Positions 27,010 through 36,341 are shown, counted from the first letter of the stretch. The stretch: 64,000 nucleotides of DNA from Halomonas chromatireducens (GCF_001545155.1 NZ_CP014226.1:3454111-3518110), one strand, 5' to 3'. Notes: generated by a model not told the origin, from the sequence alone. Numbers and translations are program-made.

Positions 27010-28101
27010 ATGTCACATCGCAATTCATATGGCGCACGGTCCCGTGCAGGCGTCTGGGGCGGGGCTTTCGTTCTTGGGTTGGTGGCAGGTGGCTGGCTTG
27101 TCCCCGCTATAGGAAACACGACGCCGGACTGGACGGGGGCCGAGCTGCTGCATGAGTTCGAGCTCGAGGGAGAGAGCGTCGAGCGCTTGGCGCTGTCACC
27201 GGATGGCGATCGTGTTGCGATTGCCGCACATGGGAATCTCGAAATACGCGAGGCGTCGACCGGTGAGCTGGTTCATCAGTTGGAGGGCCACCACTCTCCA
27301 GAGGTGGACCGGCCGCTGCCTGTCACCGGGCTGGCCTTCAGCCCCGATGGCGGGAGCCTGGTGAGCGCCAGCTGGAATCCGGGCGTGGCGGCCGACGCGT
27401 CGCTCATGCTATGGGATCTGGCGACAGGCAAGCTGCGTCGTGCCCTGGCCGGAGGACAGGGGTGTCGCGAGGTGGCCTTTTCCGACGATGGGGCCAGCGT
27501 ATGGGCTGCCTGCGGTGCAGACGTGCAGCGCTATGTACTGGAGACAGGTCTTGTCGTCGAGCGGGCAGAGTCTTTCCCTGCCGAACTGCTGCATGGGCCT
27601 GATGCCGAAACCGCGGCAGATGCGCTGCCGATGCCCAGGCAGGGCCCTGCCCATGCGCTGGCCTTGAGCCAGGACGGCATGCGGCTGGCCTGGGCGGGAA
27701 AGCCGCCGACCTTCCCCGCACCGCTGGTGCGAGTGTGGCAGGCCGAAGCATCTCCGGCAGGTGGTGGCACACTGCCGGCCAACGACTATCAGCTCATCGA
27801 GCTGCCAGAGGTGGAAGCGACTGACGATCCAGTGGCCCTGGCGCGAAGCCACTACGGCATGCGCGAGTTCAACCCGGTCACCGTGGAGACGGTCACCCAG
27901 CGTATGCGCCAGGACGGCGATATCCTGGTCACCCTGAGCCTGGAGGGCCTCAAGGATGATTCGGTTCGTGCCATTCGCTACCGGCTGCTGTTTTCTCCTG
28001 CGGCCGATGGGCGCTGGCAGCTCGGTGAAGTCGGGCGACAGCAGCAGTGCCGACGAGGGCCCACCGAGCCGGATACCTGGTCCACGGCGCTATGCCATTG
28101 A
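27010..28101 (+). CDS. Membrane-anchored or exported beta-propeller protein
   Basis: Protein of 363 residues. An N-terminal hydrophobic segment (AGVWGGAFVLGLVAGGWLVPAIG) acts as signal or anchor. Residues about 45-250 contain WD40-like blades: RLALSPDGDRVAIAAHGNLEIREASTGELVHQLEGH, GLAFSPDGGSLVSASWN...LMLWDLATGKLRRAL and EVAFSDDGASVWAACG. The C-terminal 90 residues form a separate small domain ending GRQQQCRRGPTEPDTWSTALC. ATG 27010 is preferred because AGGAG at 26999-27003 is 6 bases away; the ATG at 27004 would touch it. There are only three or four recognisable blades, so the propeller may be incomplete. Role unknown; placed with the VWA cluster by strand and spacing. Confidence 0.68.
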   Translation: MSHRNSYGARSRAGVWGGAFVLGLVAGGWLVPAIGNTTPDWTGAELLHEFELEGESVERLALSPDGDRVAIAAHGNLEIREASTGELVHQLEGHHSPEVDRPLPVTGLAFSPDGGSLVSASWNPGVAADASLMLWDLATGKLRRALAGGQGCREVAFSDDGASVWAACGADVQRYVLETGLVVERAESFPAELLHGPDAETAADALPMPRQGPAHALALSQDGMRLAWAGKPPTFPAPLVRVWQAEASPAGGGTLPANDYQLIELPEVEATDDPVALARSHYGMREFNPVTVETVTQRMRQDGDILVTLSLEGLKDDSVRAIRYRLLFSPAADGRWQLGEVGRQQQCRRGPTEPDTWSTALCH

Positions 28102-28197
28102 TACCGGCCGGCGTCGGCTGGGAGCGGCACTCCCCCTCCAAACGAACGGGGTCACGTCGCCCCAGCCTGGCTAACCTAGTGGGATCAGCCGATAGCA

Positions 28198-28207
28198 TTA
28201 GCGCTAA
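28198..28207. promoter_or_regulatory. 10-base palindrome before the membrane-protein gene
   Basis: TTAGCGCTAA, a perfect palindrome 34 bases before the ATG at 28242, within a 140-base gap. Possible operator; no partner site was found. Confidence 0.22.
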
Positions 28208-28241
28208 ACAACGACAACACTCATCCTCAGCAGGGGGCGAC

Positions 28242-29222
28242 ATGTGGGATTTCAAGATTGGCCAGGCCCTTGGCCTGATGCTGAAGACAATGCCTTTCAT
28301 TCTCTTTCGCCTTGCCGTCTACTTCGGCGTAGCACTGGCCTACGTACTGATGACCGGTGTCGGTGCCGGCGTGGGGTGGGGCGTCGGGGGCCTGGGCGAC
28401 GAGGGCTTCCGCGCCGCTTCCACCTTCTGGGGCGGCGTCGTCGGCTTCGGGATCGTCGGCGCCATCATGTACATTCTGCGTGAGTACCTGCTGTATATGG
28501 TAAAGGCGGGCCATATTGCCGTGCTGGTGGAGCTGATGGACGGCAAGCCGCTGCCCCAGGGACGTGGCCAGATCGAGCATGCCAGCACCGTGGTGAAGGC
28601 GCGCTTTGCCCAGGCCAGCGTGCTGTTCGGCGTGGACCAGCTGATCAAGGGCGTGCTGCGTGCCATTACCGGCCTGGCTCGCGGGATATTCCGGCTGCTG
28701 CCGATTCCCGGCGCCCGTCAGTTCCTCCGGCTCGTTGAAATGTTCCTGCGCATCGCCGTGGGCTTCATCGACGAGGTGATCCTGGCCTACTGCATTCGCA
28801 CCCGCTCCGACAACGCCTGGGCTTCCTCCCGTGATGCGCTCGTGCTCTACGGTCAGAATGCCAAGCCGATGCTGAAGAATGCCGCCTGGCTGGCACTGAT
28901 CGTCTACGGCCTCTCTTTCCTGGTCTTCCTGGTCATGCTGGCGCCCGCTGCCCTGGTGGCCTATCTCATTCCTGGTGGCTGGTCGGCGACCGGGGTCATC
29001 GTCGCACTGCTGTTCGCCTGGAGCGTCAAGGTGGCGGTACTGGAGCCCTTTGCCATCACCTGCATGATGCAGGCGTATTTCAAGGCCATCGAAGGCCAGC
29101 AGCCGGATGCCGAGTGGGAGGCCAAGCTGGATGGCATGTCGGCCAAGTTCCGCAAACTGAAGCTGCGTGCCACTCAGACGACGACAGGTGACGACGCGCA
29201 AGGAGCAGAAGCTGCGCGGTGA
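28242..29222 (+). CDS. Polytopic inner-membrane protein of the VWA cluster
   Basis: Protein of 326 residues with about five or six hydrophobic segments: near residues 15-45 (glycine-rich GVGAGVGWGVGGLG follows), 60-85, 165-190 (weak), 205-235 and 240-270. A helical charged tail ends the protein. I do not recognise the family with certainty. The ATG at 28242 is preceded by CAGGGGGC. The 140-base gap upstream contains a TTAGCGCTAA palindrome at 28198-28207, so it may have its own promoter. As the only polytopic membrane protein of the cluster it could anchor or export the others; that is a guess from context. Confidence 0.68.
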   Translation: MWDFKIGQALGLMLKTMPFILFRLAVYFGVALAYVLMTGVGAGVGWGVGGLGDEGFRAASTFWGGVVGFGIVGAIMYILREYLLYMVKAGHIAVLVELMDGKPLPQGRGQIEHASTVVKARFAQASVLFGVDQLIKGVLRAITGLARGIFRLLPIPGARQFLRLVEMFLRIAVGFIDEVILAYCIRTRSDNAWASSRDALVLYGQNAKPMLKNAAWLALIVYGLSFLVFLVMLAPAALVAYLIPGGWSATGVIVALLFAWSVKVAVLEPFAITCMMQAYFKAIEGQQPDAEWEAKLDGMSAKFRKLKLRATQTTTGDDAQGAEAAR

Positions 29223-29278
29223 CACCGCGTGGCCGGGAAATGCGCTGAGAGCAGAACAATAAGGCATTAAGGTGCGAT

Positions 29279-30295
29279 ATGAGCATGAATCGGGGAAGCC
29301 AAGGTACATTGCTGGCAGGTATGGCGCTTGTCGGCCTGGGGTTGTTGACGGCATGCAATGATGAATCCGCTTCCAGTGCCGTGCAGTCAGACAACGGCGC
29401 TTCGCAGCAGGGCGGTGTGCAAAGCAACGGCGACGGTGAGCTTGCTGGCCTGCTGGAGAGTGTGGAAAGCGGCGAGTCGATGATCAGCATCAGCGGTGCC
29501 GCCACCTCGACAGGTGAGTACACCACGGCGGATGACCCGCGCTACGGCGGTGTCAGCAACGATATCTTTCGGCCTGCGCTGGGAGGTGGCTCATCCCGTC
29601 GAGGCAGCAATGCCGAAGGGCCGTATGTCATTTCAATCTACACCGATGCGACCCACGAAGATGACCCTGACAATGTTGTGCGTGCCTGGGTCTCGCTGGT
29701 GCTGCCGGCAGACGCCGAGGCAGGAAAGCGCTACGAGGTGGCGAGTTTCGCCGACGCCGAGGACCACCAGGTGCAAGCCCATGTTCGGGGTGACGGCATG
29801 GGGTGGTCATTCTCGCGGCAGGTCTCGGGCAGTGTTTACCTGGAATCGTTCGGGGAAAGGGTCAGTGCTGCCTGGCAGTTGGAGGCCGCCGATGGGCGTG
29901 GCGAGGAGGCAGGCCGAGTGACGAGCGAAGGGGCGGTCAGGGAACTGCCGCTGACGCTGCAGTCCGAGGCGGAATATGAGCTCACCGTCAACGGGGATAC
30001 CGAGTCAGCCCTGTCCCGTATCACCGGTCGCGACAACATGCTGATCATCGGCAATGGGATCTATCTCTACCTGCCTGAAGGGGCGACAGCCGGCAGCTAC
30101 CCGGTTCAGGCAGATCGGGATGACGACGCCGTGCGCGCCCAGTTCTCCCGGCATGACATCGAGGAGGTCAGCGGAGAGCTGACACTGGTGGCCAACGGCG
30201 AGCGCTACGATGCCGAGTTCCACATTGATGCCAGTGGGGAGGATGAGGTGGCGCTGGCCGGCGATCTGCGCTGGTTTGTGCTGAATGAGGAGTGA
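29279..30295 (+). CDS. Lipoprotein of unknown function
   Basis: Protein of 338 residues with a lipoprotein signal: a hydrophobic stretch then lipobox LLTAC with Cys26. The next about 40 residues are Ser/Gln/Gly-rich linker. The rest alternates short beta strands and acidic turns, for example YEVASFADAEDHQVQAHVRGDGMGWSF, and the second half repeats a pattern of ELTVNGDTES and ELTLVANGERYDAEFHI. No family recognised. Ends 122 bases before the next gene. Likely attached to the inner face of the outer membrane. Membership of the VWA cluster is inferred from strand and position. Confidence 0.7.
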   Translation: MSMNRGSQGTLLAGMALVGLGLLTACNDESASSAVQSDNGASQQGGVQSNGDGELAGLLESVESGESMISISGAATSTGEYTTADDPRYGGVSNDIFRPALGGGSSRRGSNAEGPYVISIYTDATHEDDPDNVVRAWVSLVLPADAEAGKRYEVASFADAEDHQVQAHVRGDGMGWSFSRQVSGSVYLESFGERVSAAWQLEAADGRGEEAGRVTSEGAVRELPLTLQSEAEYELTVNGDTESALSRITGRDNMLIIGNGIYLYLPEGATAGSYPVQADRDDDAVRAQFSRHDIEEVSGELTLVANGERYDAEFHIDASGEDEVALAGDLRWFVLNEE

Positions 30296-30317
30296 GCCGG
30301 CGACCTGAAACGGTTGA

Positions 30318-30395
30318 CGCATGGGTAGGAAGGACAGGGTAGGACGGGATAGGAAAGACGGGGTGGGCAAGCCTGGATAGGCAAGATTGGGTAGA
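30318..30395 (+). repeat. Degenerate tandem repeat of a GGGTAGG word
   Basis: Between two genes lie six copies of a 7-base word: GGGTAGG, GGGTAGG, GGATAGG, GGGTGGG, GGATAGG and GGGTAGA. Successive copies are separated by 3 to 7 bases of AAGGACA/CAAGATT-like spacer, giving an irregular period of about 10-14. The array ends about 20 bases before the next gene's ATG, which has GAGGA upstream. Confidence 0.6.
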
Positions 30396-30417
30396 CAAAA
30401 CAACGAGGAAAACGAAT

Positions 30418-31047
30418 ATGCGCAGCAAACGCTCTCTTGGTGTTGTCCTGCTGGGTGCCACGCTGGCAATGCCATTCACCGCTTCAGCGCTGGCCGATGA
30501 GGTCGTCGAACAGATCGAACTGGGTCTCGAGCTGTATCAAGAGGAGGATTATGGCGGGGCGGTCACCGAGCTGGAGTTCGCCATCAACGACATTCGCAAG
30601 CTGCTCTCGGGACGCATTGCCGAAACCTTCCCCGACGCCCCCGAGGGCTGGACCGCAGGTGAAGCTGAATCCGCCGGCGGTGGCGGCGCGGCGGCCCTGA
30701 TGGGGGGCGGTGGTTCCATGCTGCAGCGCAACTATCGCGAGGACGAAGGGGAGGGACGCCTGGAAGCGTCTTTGATGATCGACAACCCCATGGTCCAGGG
30801 CATGGCTGCGATGTTCCACAATCCCGCCATGATCGCTGCCCAGCCCAACATGGAGCGTGTTCGCATGGGACGCGAGTCTGCCATCGTCAAATGGGAGGCG
30901 GATCGCTCCCGGGTCGAGGCGACGCTGCTGCTCGACGGACGGATCCTGATGCAGGTCAAGGGGCAGGGAATCGATTCGCCCGATGTCGCCGTCGATCTGC
31001 TCAAGGCCTGGGACCTGGCCGAGGTGCGTGCAAGGGCGGCACGGTAA
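30418..31047 (+). CDS. Small exported protein of unknown function
   Basis: Protein of 209 residues with a signal peptide cleaved near ALA|DEV (residue 27). The segment after it (QIELGLELYQEEDYGGAVTELEFAINDIRKLLSGRI) looks like a helical TPR-style hairpin. A glycine-rich hinge (SAGGGGAAALMGGGGSM) separates it from a C-terminal alpha/beta part that contains MVQGMAAMFHNPAMIAAQPNMERV and ILMQVKGQGIDSPDVAVDLLKAWDL. No named family comes to mind. It is the last gene before a 423-base gap and prkA. Confidence 0.7.
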   Translation: MRSKRSLGVVLLGATLAMPFTASALADEVVEQIELGLELYQEEDYGGAVTELEFAINDIRKLLSGRIAETFPDAPEGWTAGEAESAGGGGAAALMGGGGSMLQRNYREDEGEGRLEASLMIDNPMVQGMAAMFHNPAMIAAQPNMERVRMGRESAIVKWEADRSRVEATLLLDGRILMQVKGQGIDSPDVAVDLLKAWDLAEVRARAAR

Positions 31048-31470
31048 AGCCGGCTGCCACGTCATAAAGGTCATTCTTGCGCCCGGTCAGCGAAAGCACG
31101 ACGGACGTCAATCAGTCTTCTGTTTTGGCCGGCACCAGAGGGCTGGGCAAGCGTCTGCGTTGAACCGGGCGCTGAATATTGGGCTAACGTGAAGAAAGGT
31201 CCCGCTGATGCGCGACATCCAGCGGAGGTGGTCTTCGCTGCGCTTGCCAGCCTGGTGAGGCGTTGACTCACGCATTGCGTCTATCCATCGTTAAATCAGA
31301 ATAGATTCCTTCATCGAACCCTCTGCAACTCCTGCGTTCTCATTGAGTAGTCATTCACTGCGTTGACAGTTCCCCGGCCGCTCCGCCGGAAGCTGACTAG
31401 GCTGATGAGTAACCCGGTAAGGTCATCGAGTGTGGCGGTGACCATCAGGGTGGGCAAACAGGAGGCTTCG
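31048..31470 (+). promoter_or_regulatory. Leader region of the prkA-yeaH-spoVR operon
   Basis: A 423-base stretch with no credible gene. It carries a TTGACA at 31363-31368, but no good -10 sits 16-18 bases after it; a GC hairpin (CCGGC...GCCGG around 31375-31390) lies there instead. In enterobacteria the homologous yeaGH operon uses RpoS and RpoN, yet I could not find a clean sigma-54 GG/GC element. GGAGG at 31461-31465 is the prkA ribosome site. Confidence 0.4.
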
Positions 31471-33393
31471 ATGAGCATCTTCGATCATGTGCAGAACCGC
31501 TTCTCTCGTGTCCAGCAGGAAGAAATGTCCCTGCAGGAATACCTTGAGCTGTGTCGTGAAGACCCCATGGGTTATGCCAGCGCTGCCGAGCGTATGCTCC
31601 AGGCCATCGGCGAGCCCGAGGTGATCGACACTGCCAAGGACTCAAGGCTCTCGAGGATCTTCTCCAACAAGGTGATTCGTCGCTATCCCGCCTTCGCTGA
31701 ATTCTACGGCATGGAAGAGGCGATCGAGCAGATCGTCGCCTACTTTCGCCATGCCGCCCAGGGATTGGAGGAGCGCAAGCAGATCCTCTATCTGCTGGGG
31801 CCGGTGGGGGGCGGCAAGTCCTCGCTTGCCGAGCGTCTCAAGCTGCTGATGGAGCATATCCCTTTCTACGCCATCAAGGGCTCGCCGGTATTCGAGTCGC
31901 CCCTGGGGCTATTCTCTCCCGAGGAAGATGGCGAGCTGCTCGAGAAGGAGTACGGCATTCCCCGGCGCTACGTGAAGAGCGTGATGTCGCCTTGGGCCTC
32001 CAAGCGGCTGAGGGAGTATGGCGGCGACATTTCCCAGTTCAAGGTGGTCAGGCTCTACCCGTCCCGCCTCAACCAGATCGCCATCTCCAAGACCGAGCCG
32101 GGTGATGAAAACAACCAGGACATCTCCTCCCTGGTGGGCAAGGTGGACATCCGCCAACTGGAGCTCTACTCCCAGGACGACCCGGATGCCTACAGCTTCT
32201 CCGGCGGCCTGTGCAAGGCCAACCAGGGTCTGATGGAGTTCATCGAGATGTTCAAGGCACCTATCAAGGTGCTGCATCCGTTGCTGACCGCTACCCAGGA
32301 AGGCAACTACAACCCTACCGAGGGCATGGGAGCCATACCTTTCGAAGGTGTCGTGCTGGCCCACTCCAACGAGAGCGAGTGGCAGGCCTTCCGCAACAAC
32401 CGCAACAACGAGGCCTTCCTCGACCGCGTCTACATCGTCAAGGTGCCCTACTGCCTGCGGGTTACCGAAGAGATCAATATCTACAAGAAGCTGCTCGAGC
32501 ATTCGTCTCTCGACCAGGCTCCCTGTGCCCCCGACACCCTGCGCATGCTGGCTCAATTCTCGGTGCTCTCGCGGCTGAAGGAACCGGAGAACTCCAGTAT
32601 CTATTCCAAGATGCGGGTCTATGACGGGGAGAATCTCAAGGACACCGATCCCAAGGCCAAGTCGATCCAGGAATACCGCGATGCGGCTGGTGTCGACGAG
32701 GGCATGGACGGGTTGTCCACGCGTTTTGCCTTCAAGATCCTCTCTAAGGTGTTCAACTTCGACAATCATGAGATTGCCGCCAACCCGGTACACCTGCTGT
32801 ATGTGCTCGAGCAGCGCCTGGAACAGGAGCAGTTGCCCAAGGAGACCTTCGAGCGCTACCTGCGTTTCATCAAGGAGTTCCTGGCGCCGCGCTACGTGGA
32901 TTTCATCGGCAAGGAGATTCAGACCGCCTACCTGGAGTCCTACTCCGAGTACGGCCAGAACATCTTCGATCGCTATGTGACCTACGCCGACTTCTGGATC
33001 CAGGATCAGGAGTACCGAGACCCCGAGACCGGGGAGCTCTTCAATCGCCAGTCGCTCAACGAGGAGCTTGAGAAGATCGAGAAGCCGGCGGGCATCTCCA
33101 ACCCCAAGGACTTCCGTCACGAGGTGGTCAACTTCGTGTTGCGGGCGCGTGCCCAGAACAACGGCATGAACCCCAGTTGGCAGTCCTACGAGAAGCTCAG
33201 AGGTGTGATCGAGCACAAGATGTTCGCCAATACCGAGGAGCTGTTGCCGGTGATCTCCTTCAATGCCAAGGCGTCCACGGCAGACCAGAAGAAGCACGAG
33301 GACTTCGTCGAGCGCATGAAGGATCGCGGTTATACCGAGAAGCAGGTACGGCTGCTCTCCGAGTGGTATCTGCGCGTGCGTAAATCGCAGTAA
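31471..33393 (+). CDS. prkA: PrkA/YeaG serine protein kinase
   Basis: Protein of 640 residues, the family length, a cytoplasmic AAA+-linked serine protein kinase induced by stress and starvation. The PrkA AAA domain covers about residues 1-380 with Walker A GPVGGGKSSLAERL near residue 111. The C-terminal kinase-type domain follows. The phrases LFSPEEDGELLEKEYGIPRRY and NRNNEAFLDRVYIVKVPYCLR are highly conserved in the family. ATG 31471 is chosen over upstream in-frame codons because GGAGG lies 5 bases before it and the protein then begins MSIFDHVQNRF as in relatives. First gene of a three-gene unit with yeaH and spoVR. Confidence 0.96.
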   Translation: MSIFDHVQNRFSRVQQEEMSLQEYLELCREDPMGYASAAERMLQAIGEPEVIDTAKDSRLSRIFSNKVIRRYPAFAEFYGMEEAIEQIVAYFRHAAQGLEERKQILYLLGPVGGGKSSLAERLKLLMEHIPFYAIKGSPVFESPLGLFSPEEDGELLEKEYGIPRRYVKSVMSPWASKRLREYGGDISQFKVVRLYPSRLNQIAISKTEPGDENNQDISSLVGKVDIRQLELYSQDDPDAYSFSGGLCKANQGLMEFIEMFKAPIKVLHPLLTATQEGNYNPTEGMGAIPFEGVVLAHSNESEWQAFRNNRNNEAFLDRVYIVKVPYCLRVTEEINIYKKLLEHSSLDQAPCAPDTLRMLAQFSVLSRLKEPENSSIYSKMRVYDGENLKDTDPKAKSIQEYRDAAGVDEGMDGLSTRFAFKILSKVFNFDNHEIAANPVHLLYVLEQRLEQEQLPKETFERYLRFIKEFLAPRYVDFIGKEIQTAYLESYSEYGQNIFDRYVTYADFWIQDQEYRDPETGELFNRQSLNEELEKIEKPAGISNPKDFRHEVVNFVLRARAQNNGMNPSWQSYEKLRGVIEHKMFANTEELLPVISFNAKASTADQKKHEDFVERMKDRGYTEKQVRLLSEWYLRVRKSQ

Positions 33394-33417
33394 CCGGCGC
33401 TGGCCTGGGAGGTCACC

Positions 33418-34701
33418 ATGACCTATTTCATCGATCGACGTGCCAATGCCAAGCACAAGAGTGCGGTCAATCGGCAGCGTTTCCTCGACCGCTACCGGAC
33501 GCATATCAAGCGTTCGGTGGAGGAGGCGGTCAACCGCCGCTCGATCACCGACATGGAGCGTGGAGAGAAGGTGTCGATTCCGGCACGCGACATCTCCGAG
33601 CCGGTGTTCCAGCATGGCCCTGGCGGCAAGCGGACCATCGTCAGTCCCGGTAACAAGGAATTCGTCGAAGGCGACCGCCTGCGCCGCCCCGGTGGCGGCG
33701 GTGGTGGTGACGGCGCGGGGGAGGGGGGAGCCTCCAACCAGGGTGAAGGCACGGATGAGTTCGCCTTTACCTTGAGTCGTGAAGAGTTCCTCGACTTCGT
33801 CTTCGACGGACTGGAGCTGCCACACCTGGAGCGCAAGGCGCTGGTGGATCTCGACGAGGTGCGGCCGGTGCGAGCGGGGGTCTCCCGGGACGGCGTGCCG
33901 GCACGCATGAATATCGTACGCTCCATGCGCGAGGCCTATGCCCGGCGGATCGCCATGCGCGCGCCCATTCGGCGGGCGCTGCGCGAGGCACGGGAGGCGC
34001 TTGACCTGGAGGAGGGCAAGGATCCGGTGCTGCGCAACCCGGCGCGCATCGCCGAGCTCAAGGCCGAGATCGAGCGCCTGGAGAAGCGACTGGAGGCGGT
34101 GCCGTTCATCGACACCTACGACCTGCGCTACAACAACCTGATCAATCAGCCCCAGCCGTCGAGCAAGGCGGTGATGTTCTGTGTCATGGACGTCTCGGGG
34201 TCCATGACCCAGGCCCACAAGGATATTGCCAAGCGCTTCTTCCTGCTGCTCTACCTGTTCCTGGAGCGTAACTACGAGAAGGTCGAGCTGGTCTTCGTGC
34301 GCCACCACACCGCTGCCAAAGAGGTCGACGAGGAGGAGTTCTTCTACTCACGGGAGACCGGCGGCACCATCGTGTCGAGCGCCCTGTCCCTGGTCGACGA
34401 GATCATTACTGACCGCTATCCACCGGGGCAGTGGAACCTCTACGTGGCCCAGGCCTCGGACGGCGATAACTGGGACGACGACTCCATCACCTGCCGGGAG
34501 CAGTTGATGAAGTCCCTCATGCCACGGCTGCAGTACTACACCTACGTGGAGATCACGCCCCATGCCCACCAGGCGCTATGGGAAGAGTACGAGACGGTGG
34601 CCGACGAGTTCCCCGACCGATTTGCCATGCGCCAGATCGTCGAGGCCGGCGATATCTACCCGGTCTTCCGCGAGCTGTTCAAGCGTCGCACCGCCCATTG
34701 A
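33418..34701 (+). CDS. yeaH: YeaH/YhbH (DUF444) family protein with VWA-like domain
   Basis: Protein of 427 residues, normal for the DUF444 family. The N-terminal part binds into [27 protein letters not shown], then a glycine-rich linker ([12 protein letters not shown]) and a VWA-like domain with [14 protein letters not shown] (MIDAS DxSxS) and [16 protein letters not shown]. YeaH works with the PrkA kinase and SpoVR in stress responses; its molecular role is not well defined. It starts 24 bases after prkA and ends 17 bases before spoVR. Confidence 0.95.
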   Translation: MTYFIDRRANAKHKSAVNRQRFLDRYRTHIKRSVEEAVNRRSITDMERGEKVSIPARDISEPVFQHGPGGKRTIVSPGNKEFVEGDRLRRPGGGGGGDGAGEGGASNQGEGTDEFAFTLSREEFLDFVFDGLELPHLERKALVDLDEVRPVRAGVSRDGVPARMNIVRSMREAYARRIAMRAPIRRALREAREALDLEEGKDPVLRNPARIAELKAEIERLEKRLEAVPFIDTYDLRYNNLINQPQPSSKAVMFCVMDVSGSMTQAHKDIAKRFFLLLYLFLERNYEKVELVFVRHHTAAKEVDEEEFFYSRETGGTIVSSALSLVDEIITDRYPPGQWNLYVAQASDGDNWDDDSITCREQLMKSLMPRLQYYTYVEITPHAHQALWEEYETVADEFPDRFAMRQIVEAGDIYPVFRELFKRRTAH

Positions 34702-34718
34702 TGCGGACAGGAGGCAAC

Positions 34719-36272
34719 ATGACCCGACGCAAGCCCATTGCTACTGGCTCCGACTGGAATTTCGAGGTTTTGGAAGCTTATGAGCGAGAGCTGGCCTGCC
34801 TGGCCGATGAGTATCGCCTGGATATCTATCCCAATCAGATCGAGATCATTACCACGGAACAGATGATGGACGCCTACGCCAGCGTGGGGATGCCGGTGGG
34901 CTACCACCACTGGTCGTTCGGCAAGCAGTTCCTGGCGGTCGAACAGGCCTATCGGCGTGGCCAGATGGGGCTGGCCTATGAGCTGGTCATCAACTCCGAC
35001 CCCTGCATCGCCTACCTGATGGAGGAGAATACCCTGATGATGCAGGTGCTGGTCATGGCCCACGCCTGCTACGGCCACAACTCCTTCTTCAAGGGCAACT
35101 ACCTGTTCCGCGCCTGGACCGATGCCAGCTCGATCGTCGATTACCTGGTCTTTGCCCGCAAGTACGTGGCCGACTGCGAGCAGCGCCACGGCGTGACGGC
35201 AGTGGAGCAATTACTGGACGCCTGCCATGCGCTGCAGAACTATGGCGTCGATCGCTACAAGCGCCCTTCACCGATATCCGCCGAAGAGGAGGCCAGGCGC
35301 CAGACGGAGCGCGAGGAGTACCTGCAGGCCCAGGTCAACATGCTCTGGCGTACCATTCCCGATCGGCCGGTTGGCGATACCCTGCCGGGTTCACTGGACG
35401 ATGGCGAAGATCCGCTTGGCCTTCGCGAAGGGGGGCGTTATCCGCCGGAGCCCCAGGAAAACCTGCTCTACTTCATCGAGAAGAACGCGCCGCTGCTGGC
35501 CCCCTGGCAGCGCGAAATCGTTCGTATCGTGCGCAAGCTGGCCCAGTACTTCTATCCCCAGCGGCAGACCCAGGTGATGAACGAAGGCTGGGCATCGTTC
35601 TGGCACTATACCCTGATGAATCGTCTCTACGATGATGGCCTGGTCGATGAAGGTCTGATACTCGAGTTCCTGCAGTCGCACACGGCGGTGGTCAATCAGC
35701 CGGACTTCGACAGCCCTTACTACAGTGGCATCAATCCCTATGCGCTGGGGTTTGCCATGTTCAGCGACATCAAGCGCATGTGCGAAAACCCCACCGACGA
35801 GGACCGCGAGTGGTTTCCCGATACGGCAGGTGGGGATTGGCTGGAAACGGTGCATTTCGCGATGCGCAACTTCAAGGACGAATCCTTCATCCAGCAGTTC
35901 CTTTCACCCAAGGTGATCCGAGACCTCAAGCTGTTCACCGTCGTGGATGACGATCAGGATGAAATGCTGGAAGTGACGGCGATACACGATGAACGGGGCT
36001 ATCGGCGTGTCAGGGATGCCCTGGCCACTCAATATGCGCTGTCCGTTCGCGAGCCCAATATACAGGTCCATGCTGCCAATATCCGCGGCGACCGCTCGTT
36101 GACGCTGCATCACGTGCAGGATGGCCGCCGTCCCCTGGGGCGCAGCGTCTATCCGGTGCTACGCCACCTGTATCAGCTGTGGGGGTTCCCCGTGCGACTG
36201 GAGACCATCATGGATGACGATTCGGTGGGGCGGCGGCTTCAATGGCCGCTACCGGACGAGGAGGCGAAGTGA
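34719..36272 (+). CDS. spoVR: SpoVR/YcgB family protein
   Basis: Protein of 517 residues, the typical length. SpoVR-like proteins are conserved partners of PrkA and YeaH, needed for spore cortex formation in Bacillus and of unknown chemistry in proteobacteria. The conserved features are the start region DWNFEVLEAYERELACLADEY, then YHHWSFGKQFLAVEQAYRRGQMGLAYELVINSDPCIAYLMEEN, the histidine-bearing VMAHACYGHNSFFKGN, and NEGWASFWHYTLMN. The His/Glu pattern hints at metal binding. ATG 34719 follows AGGAGGC. A perfect hairpin after the stop marks the end of the operon. Confidence 0.96.
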   Translation: MTRRKPIATGSDWNFEVLEAYERELACLADEYRLDIYPNQIEIITTEQMMDAYASVGMPVGYHHWSFGKQFLAVEQAYRRGQMGLAYELVINSDPCIAYLMEENTLMMQVLVMAHACYGHNSFFKGNYLFRAWTDASSIVDYLVFARKYVADCEQRHGVTAVEQLLDACHALQNYGVDRYKRPSPISAEEEARRQTEREEYLQAQVNMLWRTIPDRPVGDTLPGSLDDGEDPLGLREGGRYPPEPQENLLYFIEKNAPLLAPWQREIVRIVRKLAQYFYPQRQTQVMNEGWASFWHYTLMNRLYDDGLVDEGLILEFLQSHTAVVNQPDFDSPYYSGINPYALGFAMFSDIKRMCENPTDEDREWFPDTAGGDWLETVHFAMRNFKDESFIQQFLSPKVIRDLKLFTVVDDDQDEMLEVTAIHDERGYRRVRDALATQYALSVREPNIQVHAANIRGDRSLTLHHVQDGRRPLGRSVYPVLRHLYQLWGFPVRLETIMDDDSVGRRLQWPLPDEEAK

Positions 36273-36315
36273 CGGAGACGGCTGGCAGGCAGGCGGGTGG
36301 GCGAACGCCAACAAG

Positions 36316-36341
36316 AACAGGCGCCCGAAAAGGCGCCTGTT
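36316..36341. terminator. Bidirectional hairpin between spoVR and the HiPIP gene
   Basis: Perfect 10-base stem AACAGGCGCC (36316-36325) with GGCGCCTGTT (36332-36341) and a 6-base CGAAAA loop, between two converging genes. No long T run follows on the plus strand, so termination there may be weaker; on the minus strand the loop supplies TTTT. Confidence 0.75.

Noticed and set aside
28102..28241. An in-frame extension of the membrane-protein gene back to 28047
   Set aside because: The upstream codons overlap the propeller gene, read as proline/arginine-rich filler and would put a soluble tail before the first helix. ATG 28242 has a ribosome site.
31909..34308. A 799-codon open frame on the minus strand opposite prkA and yeaH
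   Set aside because: It lies entirely antisense to two well-conserved genes, has a composition typical of the reverse of GC-rich coding DNA (Leu/Val/His/Gln-rich) and no recognisable domain.
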